From positions 1 through 6,978 of the forward strand of contig JAEWLO010000167.1 of the NCBI GenBank assembly GCA_023457475.1: 6,978 nt of DNA, given 5' to 3'. The stretch is from Pseudomonadota bacterium. GTDB lineage: Bacteria; Pseudomonadota; Gammaproteobacteria; Xanthomonadales; Xanthomonadaceae. Position 1 is the stretch's first letter. The number at the start of each line of letters is the position of its first letter. The notes under the pieces are model-generated. The model worked only from the letters and a program-made list of their open reading frames with translations, made no database searches and was not told the DNA's origin. Below are positions 1-4,894 of this stretch, piece after piece. The position numbers and the translations under genes are program-made.

Positions 1-27
1 TTGGCCGGCCCTCCGCAAACCCAATGC

Positions 28-44
28 ATCCCGTGAACCGGGAT
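28..44. repeat. Short perfect inverted repeat
   Basis: Arms ATCCCG (28-33) and CGGGAT (39-44) surround a 5-nt loop. There is no T-run behind it, so it is not a terminator by itself. It lies between the window edge and the terminator at 60-100 and could be part of the 3' region of a gene to the left. No function is assigned. Confidence 0.35.
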
Positions 45-59
45 CAACAGCGGTGGGAT

Positions 60-100
60 GGGCGGTTGCCAAGCATCAAGCCAGGCAGCCGCCCATTTTT
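60..100 (+). terminator. Rho-independent terminator for a plus-strand unit left of the window
   Basis: An 11-bp stem pairs 60-70 with 84-94, with a 13-nt loop and then ATTTTT at 95-100. The only irregular pair is T66 with G88, a G-U wobble on the plus-strand RNA but an A-C mismatch on the minus-strand RNA. The T-run also follows the hairpin only on the plus strand. Both points indicate it stops rightward transcription entering from the left, before it runs antisense into the ohr gene that ends at 106. Confidence 0.75.
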
Positions 101-105
101 ATGCC

Positions 106-531
106 TTAAACAATCGTCAGCGTCACATCGATATTGCCGCGCGTCGCATTCGAGTACGGGCAGACGACATGCGCCTTCTGCACCAGCTCCTCCACCTGCT
201 CACGCGGCACGCCCGGCACGCTGATCTTCAGCTCGGCCTCGATCCCGAAACCGGTTGGAATCTGACCAATGCCCACGCGCCCGGTGACCTGGGTCTCCGC
301 CGGCAGGGCGACCTTGGCCTGGCCGGCAACGAACTTCAGCGCGCCCAGGAAGCAGGCCGAATAGCCGGCCGCGAACAGCTGTTCCGGGTTGGTGCCCGGG
401 CCGCCTGCGCCGCCCAGCTCGCGCGGGGTGGAGAGCTGGACGTCCAGCACGTTGTCCGACGAGACCGAACGGCCTTCACGGCCACCGGTGGAGGTGGCTT
501 CAGCGGTGTACAGAACCTTTTCAATCGACAT
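106..531 (-). CDS. ohr: Organic hydroperoxide resistance protein (Ohr/OsmC family)
   Basis: This encodes a 141-aa thiol peroxidase of the OsmC/Ohr superfamily, the usual length for Ohr. Family members reduce organic and fatty-acid hydroperoxides in the cytoplasm with a reactive cysteine pair, recharged through lipoylated proteins. Visible signatures are the N-terminal KVLYTAEATSTGGREG segment, the TNPEQLFAAGYSACF block with Cys60 as the peroxidatic residue, and the C-terminal HVVCPYSNATRGN block with Cys124 as the resolving residue. The conserved Arg/Glu environment (R18, E50) is present. The ATG at 531 was chosen because GGAG lies about 8 bases upstream and the protein starts in register with Ohr proteins; the frame is open further upstream but that extension crosses the regulator's region. 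Xanthomonad ohr genes are often paired with the MarR-type repressor OhrR. Here the divergent neighbour is instead a cupin/AraC regulator 121 bp away, which probably shares the control region. Confidence 0.93.
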   Translation of the reverse strand: MSIEKVLYTAEATSTGGREGRSVSSDNVLDVQLSTPRELGGAGGPGTNPEQLFAAGYSACFLGALKFVAGQAKVALPAETQVTGRVGIGQIPTGFGIEAELKISVPGVPREQVEELVQKAHVVCPYSNATRGNIDVTLTIV

Positions 532-556
532 GGCGGTTTCTCCAGGGGTGTGGTGG

Positions 557-579
557 GTACGACGTGGTGTGAGACGTAC
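557..579. promoter_or_regulatory. Candidate operator: GTACG-N13-CGTAC inverted repeat
   Basis: Arms GTACG (557-561) and CGTAC (575-579) face each other across 13 bases, and GACGT is also directly repeated at 561-565 and 573-577. The site lies in the leader of the minus-strand ohr gene, 26 bp from its start codon. The spacing suits a protein binding on one face of the helix. Assignment to the neighbouring AraC-type regulator is inference. Confidence 0.35.
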
Positions 580-586
580 TTTGCCC

Positions 587-600
587 GATCCATGTGGATC
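587..600. promoter_or_regulatory. Candidate operator: GATCCA-TG-TGGATC inverted repeat
   Basis: Six-base arms pair perfectly around a 2-base centre, midway between the divergent ohr and araC-type genes. A further GATCCAT half-copy occurs at about 628-634, next to the regulator's ribosome binding site. No convincing sigma-70 -35/-10 pair could be assigned in this 121-bp intergenic region on either strand. Confidence 0.4.
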
Positions 601-652
601 TGTGGCGTGATAAAGTCCGCAAAACTTGATCCATCGTCCGAAGGGTGCCGCC

Positions 653-1483
653 ATGGTCGACCGCCTCCAATCCCTGCTGAGCCGCTTCGCCGTCCACGCC
701 GAGGTGTTCCACACCGGGGCCCTGCGCGGTACCAATGACCTTCCTGCTGAAGGCGAACGGGGCCAGCTGCACCTGATCCGCGAAGGCCGCGTCCGCGTGG
801 AACATGCCGATGGCAGCGTGCTCGAGATCGACGAACCCAGCATCCTGCTGTACCCGCGCCCGCACGCACATCGGCTCGTCGTCGACGCCGAGGTAGGCGC
901 GGGCACGGCCTGCGCCCACGTGCAGTTCGAGGGCGGTGCCCACAACCCCATCGCCAACGCACTGCCGCCGGTCATCTGTCTGCCGCTGGGCGAGCTCTAC
1001 GGCGGCCAGCCCATTCTCGAAGTGCTGTTCGAAGAGGCCTTCGCCCAGCGCTGCGGTCGCCAGGCACTGCTGGACCGCCTGTTCGAGATCGTGCTGATCC
1101 AGATCCTGCGCGTGCTGATGGAGAACGGCCAGCTGCGCGTCGGCCTGCTCGCCGGCATGGCGCACCCGCGCCTGCGCCACGCGCTGGTGGCCATGCACGA
1201 AGCGCCGGCCGAAGACTGGACCTTGGAATCCCTCGCGCACCGCGCCGGTATGTCGCGCAGCGCCTTCGCCGACAGCTTCCGCGACACCATCGGCAGCACG
1301 CCCGGCCACTACCTGCAGGGCTGGCGCACGCGCCTTGTGCAGCAGGCACTGCGCAAGGGACAGCCGTTGAAGCGGATCGCAATGGATGTGGGGTACGGCA
1401 GTGAAGCGGCGCTGTCGCGCGCGTTCAAGGCGCAGACCGGGCAGTCGCCGCGGGAGTGGAAGCAGGCGGTTAGCACAGTGTGA
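653..1483 (+). CDS. AraC-family transcriptional regulator with N-terminal cupin domain
   Basis: The product is a 276-aa DNA-binding regulator. Residues 1-100 look like the cupin_6-type sensor domain found in many AraC relatives: MVDRLQSLLSRF start, GQLHLIREGRV strand, LLYPRPHAHRL with a His-x-His pair at 71 and 73. Residues about 172-276 form the double helix-turn-helix. The first reads WTLESLAHRAGMSRSAFAD; the second, from about 240, reads RIAMDVGYGSEAALSRAFK followed by the classical TGQSPREW ending. The ATG at 653 was chosen because AAGGG sits 7 bases upstream and the cupin family begins with this MVDRLQSLL pattern; a TTG at 626 would add nine residues and lacks a better site. The effector is unknown. 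Its position facing ohr suggests that it controls ohr, its own gene, or both, perhaps in response to an oxidised or electrophilic ligand; that role is inference. Confidence 0.9.
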   Translation: MVDRLQSLLSRFAVHAEVFHTGALRGTNDLPAEGERGQLHLIREGRVRVEHADGSVLEIDEPSILLYPRPHAHRLVVDAEVGAGTACAHVQFEGGAHNPIANALPPVICLPLGELYGGQPILEVLFEEAFAQRCGRQALLDRLFEIVLIQILRVLMENGQLRVGLLAGMAHPRLRHALVAMHEAPAEDWTLESLAHRAGMSRSAFADSFRDTIGSTPGHYLQGWRTRLVQQALRKGQPLKRIAMDVGYGSEAALSRAFKAQTGQSPREWKQAVSTV

Positions 1484-1521
1484 TGTGCCGTCGACCAACA
1501 TCCAACGGAGGGGTGAGCACG

Positions 1522-2298
1522 ATGAAAATGATGATGGCGGTGGTCACGGCGGCGATGCTCTCAAGCCCGGTGCTCGCGCAGGACGTGGAGCCACCCCGGC
1601 CTTCGCCACAGATGCAGCGCGATCTGGGGGACTGGGCGAGGTCGCTGGCAGAGAAGGAGGCAGCCGAGGCGCGCCAGTCTCCTGCAGCGGAAGGGAGCAG
1701 GGAGGGGCGACTTCGGATCGTTTCCTTTGCCGATTGGGATGCGCCGGCCTCCATCAAGGACAACATGGCCGAGGGCATCCGCAACAGGCGTCACGGCCCA
1801 CTGCAGGTGGCACCCGGCGTTCTTCGTTCGACATCCGAGGTGATCGCCGGACTCACCCGGGTGCGGAGAAGTGATGCCGAGCTCAGGCAAAGACTGTCAT
1901 ACGCACCCGCGGACGTTTCCGGAACGCCGATTGGCACAGCGGCGCTGCTGAGCAAGGAACCGAGCGGCATGATCAATGGGGAGCGATCCACTGGGTTGTC
2001 CCGGGGGTTCCAGCTGCCCGTAGGTGACATCGTCATCCTGGCGGAGGATGACTACCACGCCTCCGCCACGAAGCTGACCCTGATCCGTGAGGCGCTCAAC
2101 ACGGAAGTCAACGGGACGCCTGCCACATCGTACGCAGCCCGCTCCAACGATGGACGCGGCAAAGCAGAGCTGCGTTGGGTGACACCCATCCGGTCCTATT
2201 CCCTGACGCTCGTCACCGACGAAGGTGCGCGTATCCAGCGGGCGGAGAAACTGCTGTTGAAGATAGCCAGAGGAATCCAAAACCAAGACCAGAGCTAG
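1522..2298 (+). CDS. Putative exported protein of unknown function
   Basis: I do not recognise this 258-aa protein. It begins with a convincing Sec signal peptide: MKMMM, a hydrophobic stretch AVVTAAMLSSPV, and a likely cut after VLA at residue 19. The mature chain starts with a Pro-rich piece, then an Ala/Glu-rich amphipathic segment (about 31-58) and a mixed alpha/beta body. It has no cysteine, no lipobox and no further membrane segment, so a soluble periplasmic or secreted location is likely. The ATG at 1522 was chosen because GGAGGGG ends 8 bases upstream and the signal peptide starts there; an upstream ATG at 1480 overlaps the regulator's stop and would put Cys and Arg residues before the signal sequence. 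It starts 38 bp after the regulator gene and could be cotranscribed with it. Its stop codon overlaps that of the convergent transporter gene. Confidence 0.75.
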   Translation: MKMMMAVVTAAMLSSPVLAQDVEPPRPSPQMQRDLGDWARSLAEKEAAEARQSPAAEGSREGRLRIVSFADWDAPASIKDNMAEGIRNRRHGPLQVAPGVLRSTSEVIAGLTRVRRSDAELRQRLSYAPADVSGTPIGTAALLSKEPSGMINGERSTGLSRGFQLPVGDIVILAEDDYHASATKLTLIREALNTEVNGTPATSYAARSNDGRGKAELRWVTPIRSYSLTLVTDEGARIQRAEKLLLKIARGIQNQDQS

Positions 2299-3251
2299 AT
2301 CGTCCACTCCCGATCGGTGGTGAACATGATGGTCAGCCACCGGTCGGGTGATTCCTCGCCCAGCGCCTCACCGATCTCATCGCGCAGTTGGTCCCACTCG
2401 ACCAGCGCACGCGGTGGATCATTCTCCGGCACCACGAAGAACAGCTCGATCTGGTCACCGCGACCCACCTTCGCCACATAGCTGCGATGCTCGAGGAAGC
2501 CGTACTTCGCCACGACGCTGCGCGCCACCTCATCCACGTGGTTCTGCAGGTCCACCGGCGTGATGAGCAGGATGTCCGACAACGCCCGCCGCACCGTGCC
2601 GAGCGGTGCCAGCACGACGAAGGCGCAGACCACCAGCAGGATGGCCGGATCGATGTATGGTACGACCCACGCCCATTGGGTGTCCTGCAGCAGCCAGCCG
2701 CCGCCGAACGCCAGCAGATATGCGGCGGACATCGCGGCGGCCACCATCCAGTTCTTCGCATCCAGCCCGACGAAATCCGATCCGATGCGGGTGTTGGCGC
2801 GACGAATGAAGACCGCCATGCCGGCTTCCACCACGATCGACAGCACCGCAAACAGAATCGCCGGGCCCAGGGCAATCTGCCGGCCGCCCGACATCAGCGC
2901 ATCCACCGCATTGACCGCCGCATACAACGCGGCCCCGATCATCAGCGTACCGCTCACGCCCAGCACGATGGGCTCCAGGTGCCAGAAGCCCATGGTGAAA
3001 CGCTGGTTCAAGCGGGACTGCACGGCGTCCACATTCGTGGACAGGCTGATCAACCTCACCACCAGCAGCGACAGCCAGGTCATCACCACGTCGATCAGGC
3101 CATAGATGCCGTCGAAGATGATCAGCGACGAGTTGGCGAACAGCCCGAAGGCGACGGCCGCCGCAGCCACCGCGAACGAAGCCGCGATCGACAGCCGCAG
3201 CACACCCTGTTCGGTATCGGGGTCGAAACGGGGAGGGCGGGTACTGCGCAT
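2295..3251 (-). CDS. Cation diffusion facilitator (CDF)-like inner-membrane transporter
   Basis: The 318-aa product is a predicted six-helix membrane protein with a cytoplasmic C-terminal domain, the CDF layout; relatives expel divalent metals such as Zn, Co, Cd or Fe by proton exchange. Helices lie at about 17-38, 43-69, 93-117, 127-149, 165-189 and 196-217, and the C-terminal domain spans about 230-318. Family-like signatures are SSLIIFDGIYGLIDVV in TM2 and the FTMGFWHLEP loop (85-93) before TM3, which resembles the branch labelled predicted Co/Zn/Cd transporters. The canonical metal quartet is incomplete: TM2 has D47 and D54 rather than Asp-x3-Asp, and TM5 reads D164-A-K-N-W168 where a His/Asp-x3-Asp motif is usual. 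The substrate is therefore open. The start is uncertain. The ATG at 3251 lacks a purine-rich site; one at 3281 (ten extra residues) has GGGG about 8 bases upstream. The convergent gene's stop shares CTAG with this one. Confidence 0.85.
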   Translation of the reverse strand: MRSTRPPRFDPDTEQGVLRLSIAASFAVAAAAVAFGLFANSSLIIFDGIYGLIDVVMTWLSLLVVRLISLSTNVDAVQSRLNQRFTMGFWHLEPIVLGVSGTLMIGAALYAAVNAVDALMSGGRQIALGPAILFAVLSIVVEAGMAVFIRRANTRIGSDFVGLDAKNWMVAAAMSAAYLLAFGGGWLLQDTQWAWVVPYIDPAILLVVCAFVVLAPLGTVRRALSDILLITPVDLQNHVDEVARSVVAKYGFLEHRSYVAKVGRGDQIELFFVVPENDPPRALVEWDQLRDEIGEALGEESPDRWLTIMFTTDREWTI

Positions 3252-3306
3252 GGAGAGGGGGGCAAGGGAAGTCCACACCATTGTGCCAGCCCCGCGTGAC
3301 ACCCCC

Positions 3307-3331
3307 GTAGAGCCACGCCCTGCGTGGCTGC
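3307..3331 (+). repeat. SMAG-like REP palindrome (GTAG-type)
   Basis: The element opens with GTAG and holds a perfect 8-bp stem, AGCCACGC (3311-3318) with GCGTGGCT (3322-3329), around a 3-nt loop. A GTAG head followed by a GC-rich hairpin is the structure of Stenotrophomonas SMAG elements, which occur in hundreds of intergenic copies and are thought to be moved by RAYT transposases. It lies 55 bp upstream of the chosen transporter start and 127 bp upstream of the exported-protein gene, in a divergent intergenic region. Confidence 0.75.
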
Positions 3332-3346
3332 TTTCCGCAAGCAGCC
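3326..3346. repeat. Second hairpin overlapping the SMAG palindrome
   Basis: Arms GGCTGCTT (3326-3333) and AAGCAGCC (3339-3346) pair perfectly over 8 bp with a TCCGC loop. The left arm shares GGCT with the right arm of the SMAG stem, so the two hairpins cannot form at the same time in one strand. There is no T-run after it on the plus strand. On the minus strand it lies in the possible leader of the transporter mRNA. Confidence 0.55.
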
Positions 3347-3457
3347 GCACCCACAGAAAAATCAGATTCTTCTGAAAGCGAACTGTGCGCAACATCGCGA
3401 TCGGAACGATTGGCCTTGGATAGATTCCTGAAAACCTTCCTGCAGGTGATCCGATCC

Positions 3458-3913
3458 ATGAAAACAAAGGCACTTTGCCAACTCGCCCTCGCCATGCTCA
3501 TCGCCGGAACATCTGCATGGGGCTCCGCACAGGCCTCCACTCCAACGTCGGACATCATCCACCACCTTTCGCTTCGGGCCTACGTCGACGGCAAGCCGGT
3601 GATGGATCCGGTAGTCGGGATGTCGGCACCTGGACCGGCGGAGGTATCGCTCACGAATTCGAACGATGACGGGTACGCGCTTTCTCTGGAGATCCAGGAG
3701 GCGGCGGAGGGGCGGTCCAAAGGAGCACTCCACGCCATCCTCTGGCAAACGTCCCCGCAGGGTGGGCTAAGGTTGCACCAGCAGACGTTCGCGCTTGGGT
3801 CGGGCGAGGGTGGGGCCACATACGCTGACACTTGTGCGTCAGGTGAAACCGGTAGTCAGGTGGATCGAGCATGCATTGCGTTGATGTCGCATGCTGTGGA
3901 ACGGTTGCGGTAG
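3458..3913 (+). CDS. Small putative exported protein of unknown function
   Basis: I do not recognise this 151-aa protein. The N-terminus MKTKALCQ followed by LALAMLIAGTSAWG and a likely cut after AQA at residue 26 is a clear Sec signal peptide, giving a mature protein of about 125 residues. The mature part begins with a segment that looks beta-rich (HHLSLRAYVDGKPVMDPVVG) and ends in a short region with two cysteines, C126 and C139, that could form a disulfide in the periplasm. Cys7 is within the signal peptide and is not a lipobox. The ATG at 3458 was chosen because AGGTGA lies 8 bases upstream and the signal sequence starts there; a TTG at 3410 would put 16 unlikely residues before it. It is divergent from the transporter and stands alone. 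No terminator was found after it; the repeat arrays begin 78 bp downstream. Confidence 0.72.
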   Translation: MKTKALCQLALAMLIAGTSAWGSAQASTPTSDIIHHLSLRAYVDGKPVMDPVVGMSAPGPAEVSLTNSNDDGYALSLEIQEAAEGRSKGALHAILWQTSPQGGLRLHQQTFALGSGEGGATYADTCASGETGSQVDRACIALMSHAVERLR

Positions 3914-3990
3914 AGCAGGCCCAGCTGGGGTCATGCGTCCCAGCGTTGATCACTGCTATCGGCAGTTGTCTGACGACCAACTCTACCGGC

Positions 3991-4062
3991 ACCCAAGCAC
4001 CCAAGCACCCAAGCAGCCAAGCAGCCGAGCAGCCGAGCAGCCGAGCAGCCGAGCAGCCGAGC
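3991..4062 (+). repeat. 8-bp tandem repeat array, nine units (VNTR candidate)
   Basis: Nine consecutive 8-mers without gaps: ACCCAAGC three times (3991-4014), AGCCAAGC once (4015-4022), then AGCCGAGC five times (4023-4062). The variants are sorted in order along the array, each step differing by one base, as expected for growth by slipped-strand copying or unequal exchange. Unit length is not a multiple of three, in keeping with a non-coding location. Confidence 0.93.
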
Positions 4063-4066
4063 CCCT

Positions 4067-4098
4067 TGGCATCCTGGCATCCTGGCATCCTGGCATCA
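4067..4098 (+). repeat. Second 8-bp tandem array, four units
   Basis: TGGCATCC occurs three times (4067-4090) followed by a one-base variant TGGCATCA (4091-4098). It starts only 4 bp after the first array and has the same unit length, but the unit sequence is unrelated and is not its reverse complement. Confidence 0.92.
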
Positions 4099-4199
4099 GC
4101 GCGTCACCGGCCATGCCCCCTCGGGCACCATTCATCCCGCCCGGGTAAACTATTGATCGCGCTGACAATCCCAGCCTTTCCCGTCTGACCCGAACACTC

Positions 4200-4289
4200 A
4201 TGACCCAGCCTGTCGCCACCGCTGCAGCGCGCTATGCCGCTTCCCTGCGCCTTTCCGTCGCCCCGATGATGGACTGGACGGACATATAG
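4200..4289 (+). pseudogene. dusA: dusA 5' fragment, interrupted by an integrated element
   Basis: The ATG at 4200 opens a frame reading MTQPVATAAARYAASLRL, then SVAPMMDWTD, then Ile and a TAG. The VAPMMDWTD stretch is the N-terminal signature of tRNA-dihydrouridine synthase A, the flavoenzyme that reduces uridines at positions 20/20a in the tRNA D-loop; an intact protein is about 330 aa and normally continues with an Arg-His-Cys segment next to the FMN barrel. Only 28 DusA residues remain, so this copy cannot encode an enzyme. The break falls where phages and islands are known to integrate in dusA, and the following DNA is phage-like and on the opposite strand. The rest of dusA should lie at the far end of the element, possibly expressed from an internal Met of the att core. 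Recognition of dusA rests on the motif and length of match, without alignment. Confidence 0.88.
4263..4283. other. Attachment-site junction (attL or attR) within dusA
   Basis: The segment encoding PMMDWTD is the last part recognisable as dusA. From ATATAGG (4284) onward the DNA no longer fits the gene. Integrases that use dusA are known to cross over in this conserved 5' segment, leaving a short direct repeat at both ends of the element. The exact core limits cannot be set because the other end is not in the window. Confidence 0.68.
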
Positions 4290-4312
4290 GAGCCACAAGG
4301 CTTTCGGGGCGT

Positions 4313-4330
4313 ATGGCACAGTCATGGCAC
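4313..4330 (+). repeat. Direct repeat ATGGCAC, one helical turn apart
   Basis: ATGGCAC occurs at 4313-4319 and again at 4324-4330, an 11-bp period, 30-47 bp inside the element from the dusA junction. Short repeats phased by one turn beside an att core are typical of integrase arm-type or excisionase binding sites; this reading is inference. Confidence 0.45.
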
Positions 4331-4351
4331 TCGTCTCCAAACACCCTGGAC

Positions 4352-4380
4352 AAAAAAAGCCGCCTGATGGCGGCTTTTTC
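4352..4380 (-). terminator. Strong intrinsic terminator at the end of the element's operon
   Basis: GCCGCC (4359-4364) pairs with GGCGGC (4369-4374) around a TGAT loop. Seven A bases at 4352-4358 on the plus strand give a U-run after the hairpin in minus-strand RNA, and TTTTT (4375-4379) gives one in plus-strand RNA, so it can act in both directions. It begins 9 bases past the stop of the last operon gene and also shields the operon from transcription coming from the dusA promoter. Confidence 0.92.
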
Positions 4381-4388
4381 GTGACGGT

Positions 4389-4628
4389 TCAAGACGCCCG
4401 TTTCCCGCGTTGCGCGTCCCACCAGTCGGCCACGTCGCGCGTGTCGTATACCTCTCCGGTACGGGGAGGTAGCAGGCCGGCGCTGTGCCGGTTGGCCATC
4501 GTCTTCATGCTGGACGACGGGAAATAGGTGTCTCTTAGCTGCTCGACTGTCAGCGTCGCACCGTACTGGCCCAGGAGCATCCAGAGGGTACCGAGACCGC
4601 CGCCTCCCGTAGTTCCCGGAGCGGCCAT
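4389..4628 (-). CDS. PrtN-like (pyocin activator family) small regulator
   Basis: The product has 79 aa. After a Gly-rich start, the segment TLWMLLGQYGATLTVEQLRDTYF followed by a Lys/Arg patch and VYDTRDVADWWDAQR matches the pattern of PrtN, the pyocin transcription activator, in which a TxFLLMxQY start is followed by a DYF element and ends in a xLxDLAAYID-type helix. PrtN-type proteins bind DNA; in mobile elements small proteins of this size next to an att site also act as excisionase-like directionality factors. The ATG at 4628 was chosen because GGAGGG lies 8 bases upstream and the start overlaps the preceding stop as TAATG, sharing one base; the frame is open further upstream but that part is a shadow of the preceding gene. 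It is the last gene of the operon. The family call comes from memory of the pattern, with no alignment made; AlpA-type regulator is the main alternative. Confidence 0.68.
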   Translation of the reverse strand: MAAPGTTGGGGLGTLWMLLGQYGATLTVEQLRDTYFPSSSMKTMANRHSAGLLPPRTGEVYDTRDVADWWDAQRGKRAS

Positions 4629-4894
4629 TATCCTGTCCCTCCGACCAGCCGCAGCTGCAGTTGCGGGGCAGGCTCCGGCGGTGCATGCACGACGACGGCG
4701 TGCAGTCCATGAAGCTTGTGCCAGTGTGCCCAGGCCAAATCGAAGGTGGCGCACTTCTCAGTGCGGCTGCATCGGCATTCGATGAAGTCACCGCCCTTCG
4801 CTGCCAGGCGGCGGCCGTCGTGGATGTACCGGGCAGGATGACCAGCAGGGCAGGCCGGTATCTGCCTTGGCGGGGTCATTTGCTGTTGGGTCAT
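4628..4894 (-). CDS. Small Cys/His-motif protein of unknown function
   Basis: This is an 88-aa protein I do not recognise. Residues 15-48 contain C15-P-A-G-H19, then C40-R-C42 and C48, a spacing that could bind zinc and is loosely like the Ogr/Delta and zinc-ribbon proteins of phages. A Trp/His-rich helix follows (FDLAWAHWHKLHGLHA), then a Pro-rich tail. The ATG at 4894 was chosen because it overlaps the previous gene's stop as ATGA; GGGG about 7 bases upstream is a weak ribosome site, so translation probably depends on coupling. An internal ATG five codons later has no site of its own. A metal-binding, nucleic-acid-related role is inference; the missing second cysteine of a CxxC pair argues for caution. 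Confidence 0.68.
   Translation of the reverse strand: MTQQQMTPPRQIPACPAGHPARYIHDGRRLAAKGGDFIECRCSRTEKCATFDLAWAHWHKLHGLHAVVVHAPPEPAPQLQLRLVGGTG

Larger units (their letters stand above)
3914..4199. other. Gene-free region with tandem-repeat arrays before dusA
   Basis: This 286-bp stretch lies between the small exported-protein gene and the dusA start. I find no credible gene: the frames open across it consist of translated repeats. Its content is two 8-bp tandem arrays (3991-4062 and 4067-4098) and the presumed dusA promoter region. TAAACT at 4146-4151 could be a -10 element for dusA, but no good -35 lies at the right distance. Confidence 0.6.

Noticed and set aside
60..100. Terminator of ohr (minus strand)
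   Set aside because: On the minus strand the T-run precedes the hairpin and one pair becomes an A-C mismatch; it fits plus-strand transcription.
626..655. Upstream TTG start for the AraC-type regulator
   Set aside because: The ATG at 653 has AAGGG at good spacing and fits the family start; the TTG has no better site and lies by the GATCCAT half-site.
58..738. Plus-strand open frame across ohr and the intergenic region
   Set aside because: It is antisense to the recognisable Ohr protein and has no ribosome site or motif.
521..1501. Long minus-strand open frame of 326 codons opposite the AraC-type gene
   Set aside because: It is antisense to a clear AraC/cupin coding frame, overlaps ohr, and its translation shows no family signature; GC-rich codon bias creates such frames.
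2388..3299. Plus-strand open frame of 303 codons opposite the transporter
   Set aside because: It is His/Gln/Arg-rich with no domain, mirror to a six-helix membrane protein that is clearly the real frame.
3991..4098. CRISPR array
   Set aside because: Units are contiguous 8-mers with no spacers; this is a simple tandem repeat.
3871..4188. Open frames across the tandem repeats as coding
   Set aside because: The product would be repetitive Ala/Glu/Pro/Ser, with an 8-bp unit that does not keep frame; no ribosome site and no similarity.
4284..4330. tRNA fragment as the integration target
   Set aside because: No cloverleaf or T-loop consensus could be found; the target is the dusA coding sequence.
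4198..4791. Minus-strand open frame running from the element through the dusA start
   Set aside because: It crosses the att junction, is antisense to dusA and passes through the terminator, so it joins unrelated DNA.
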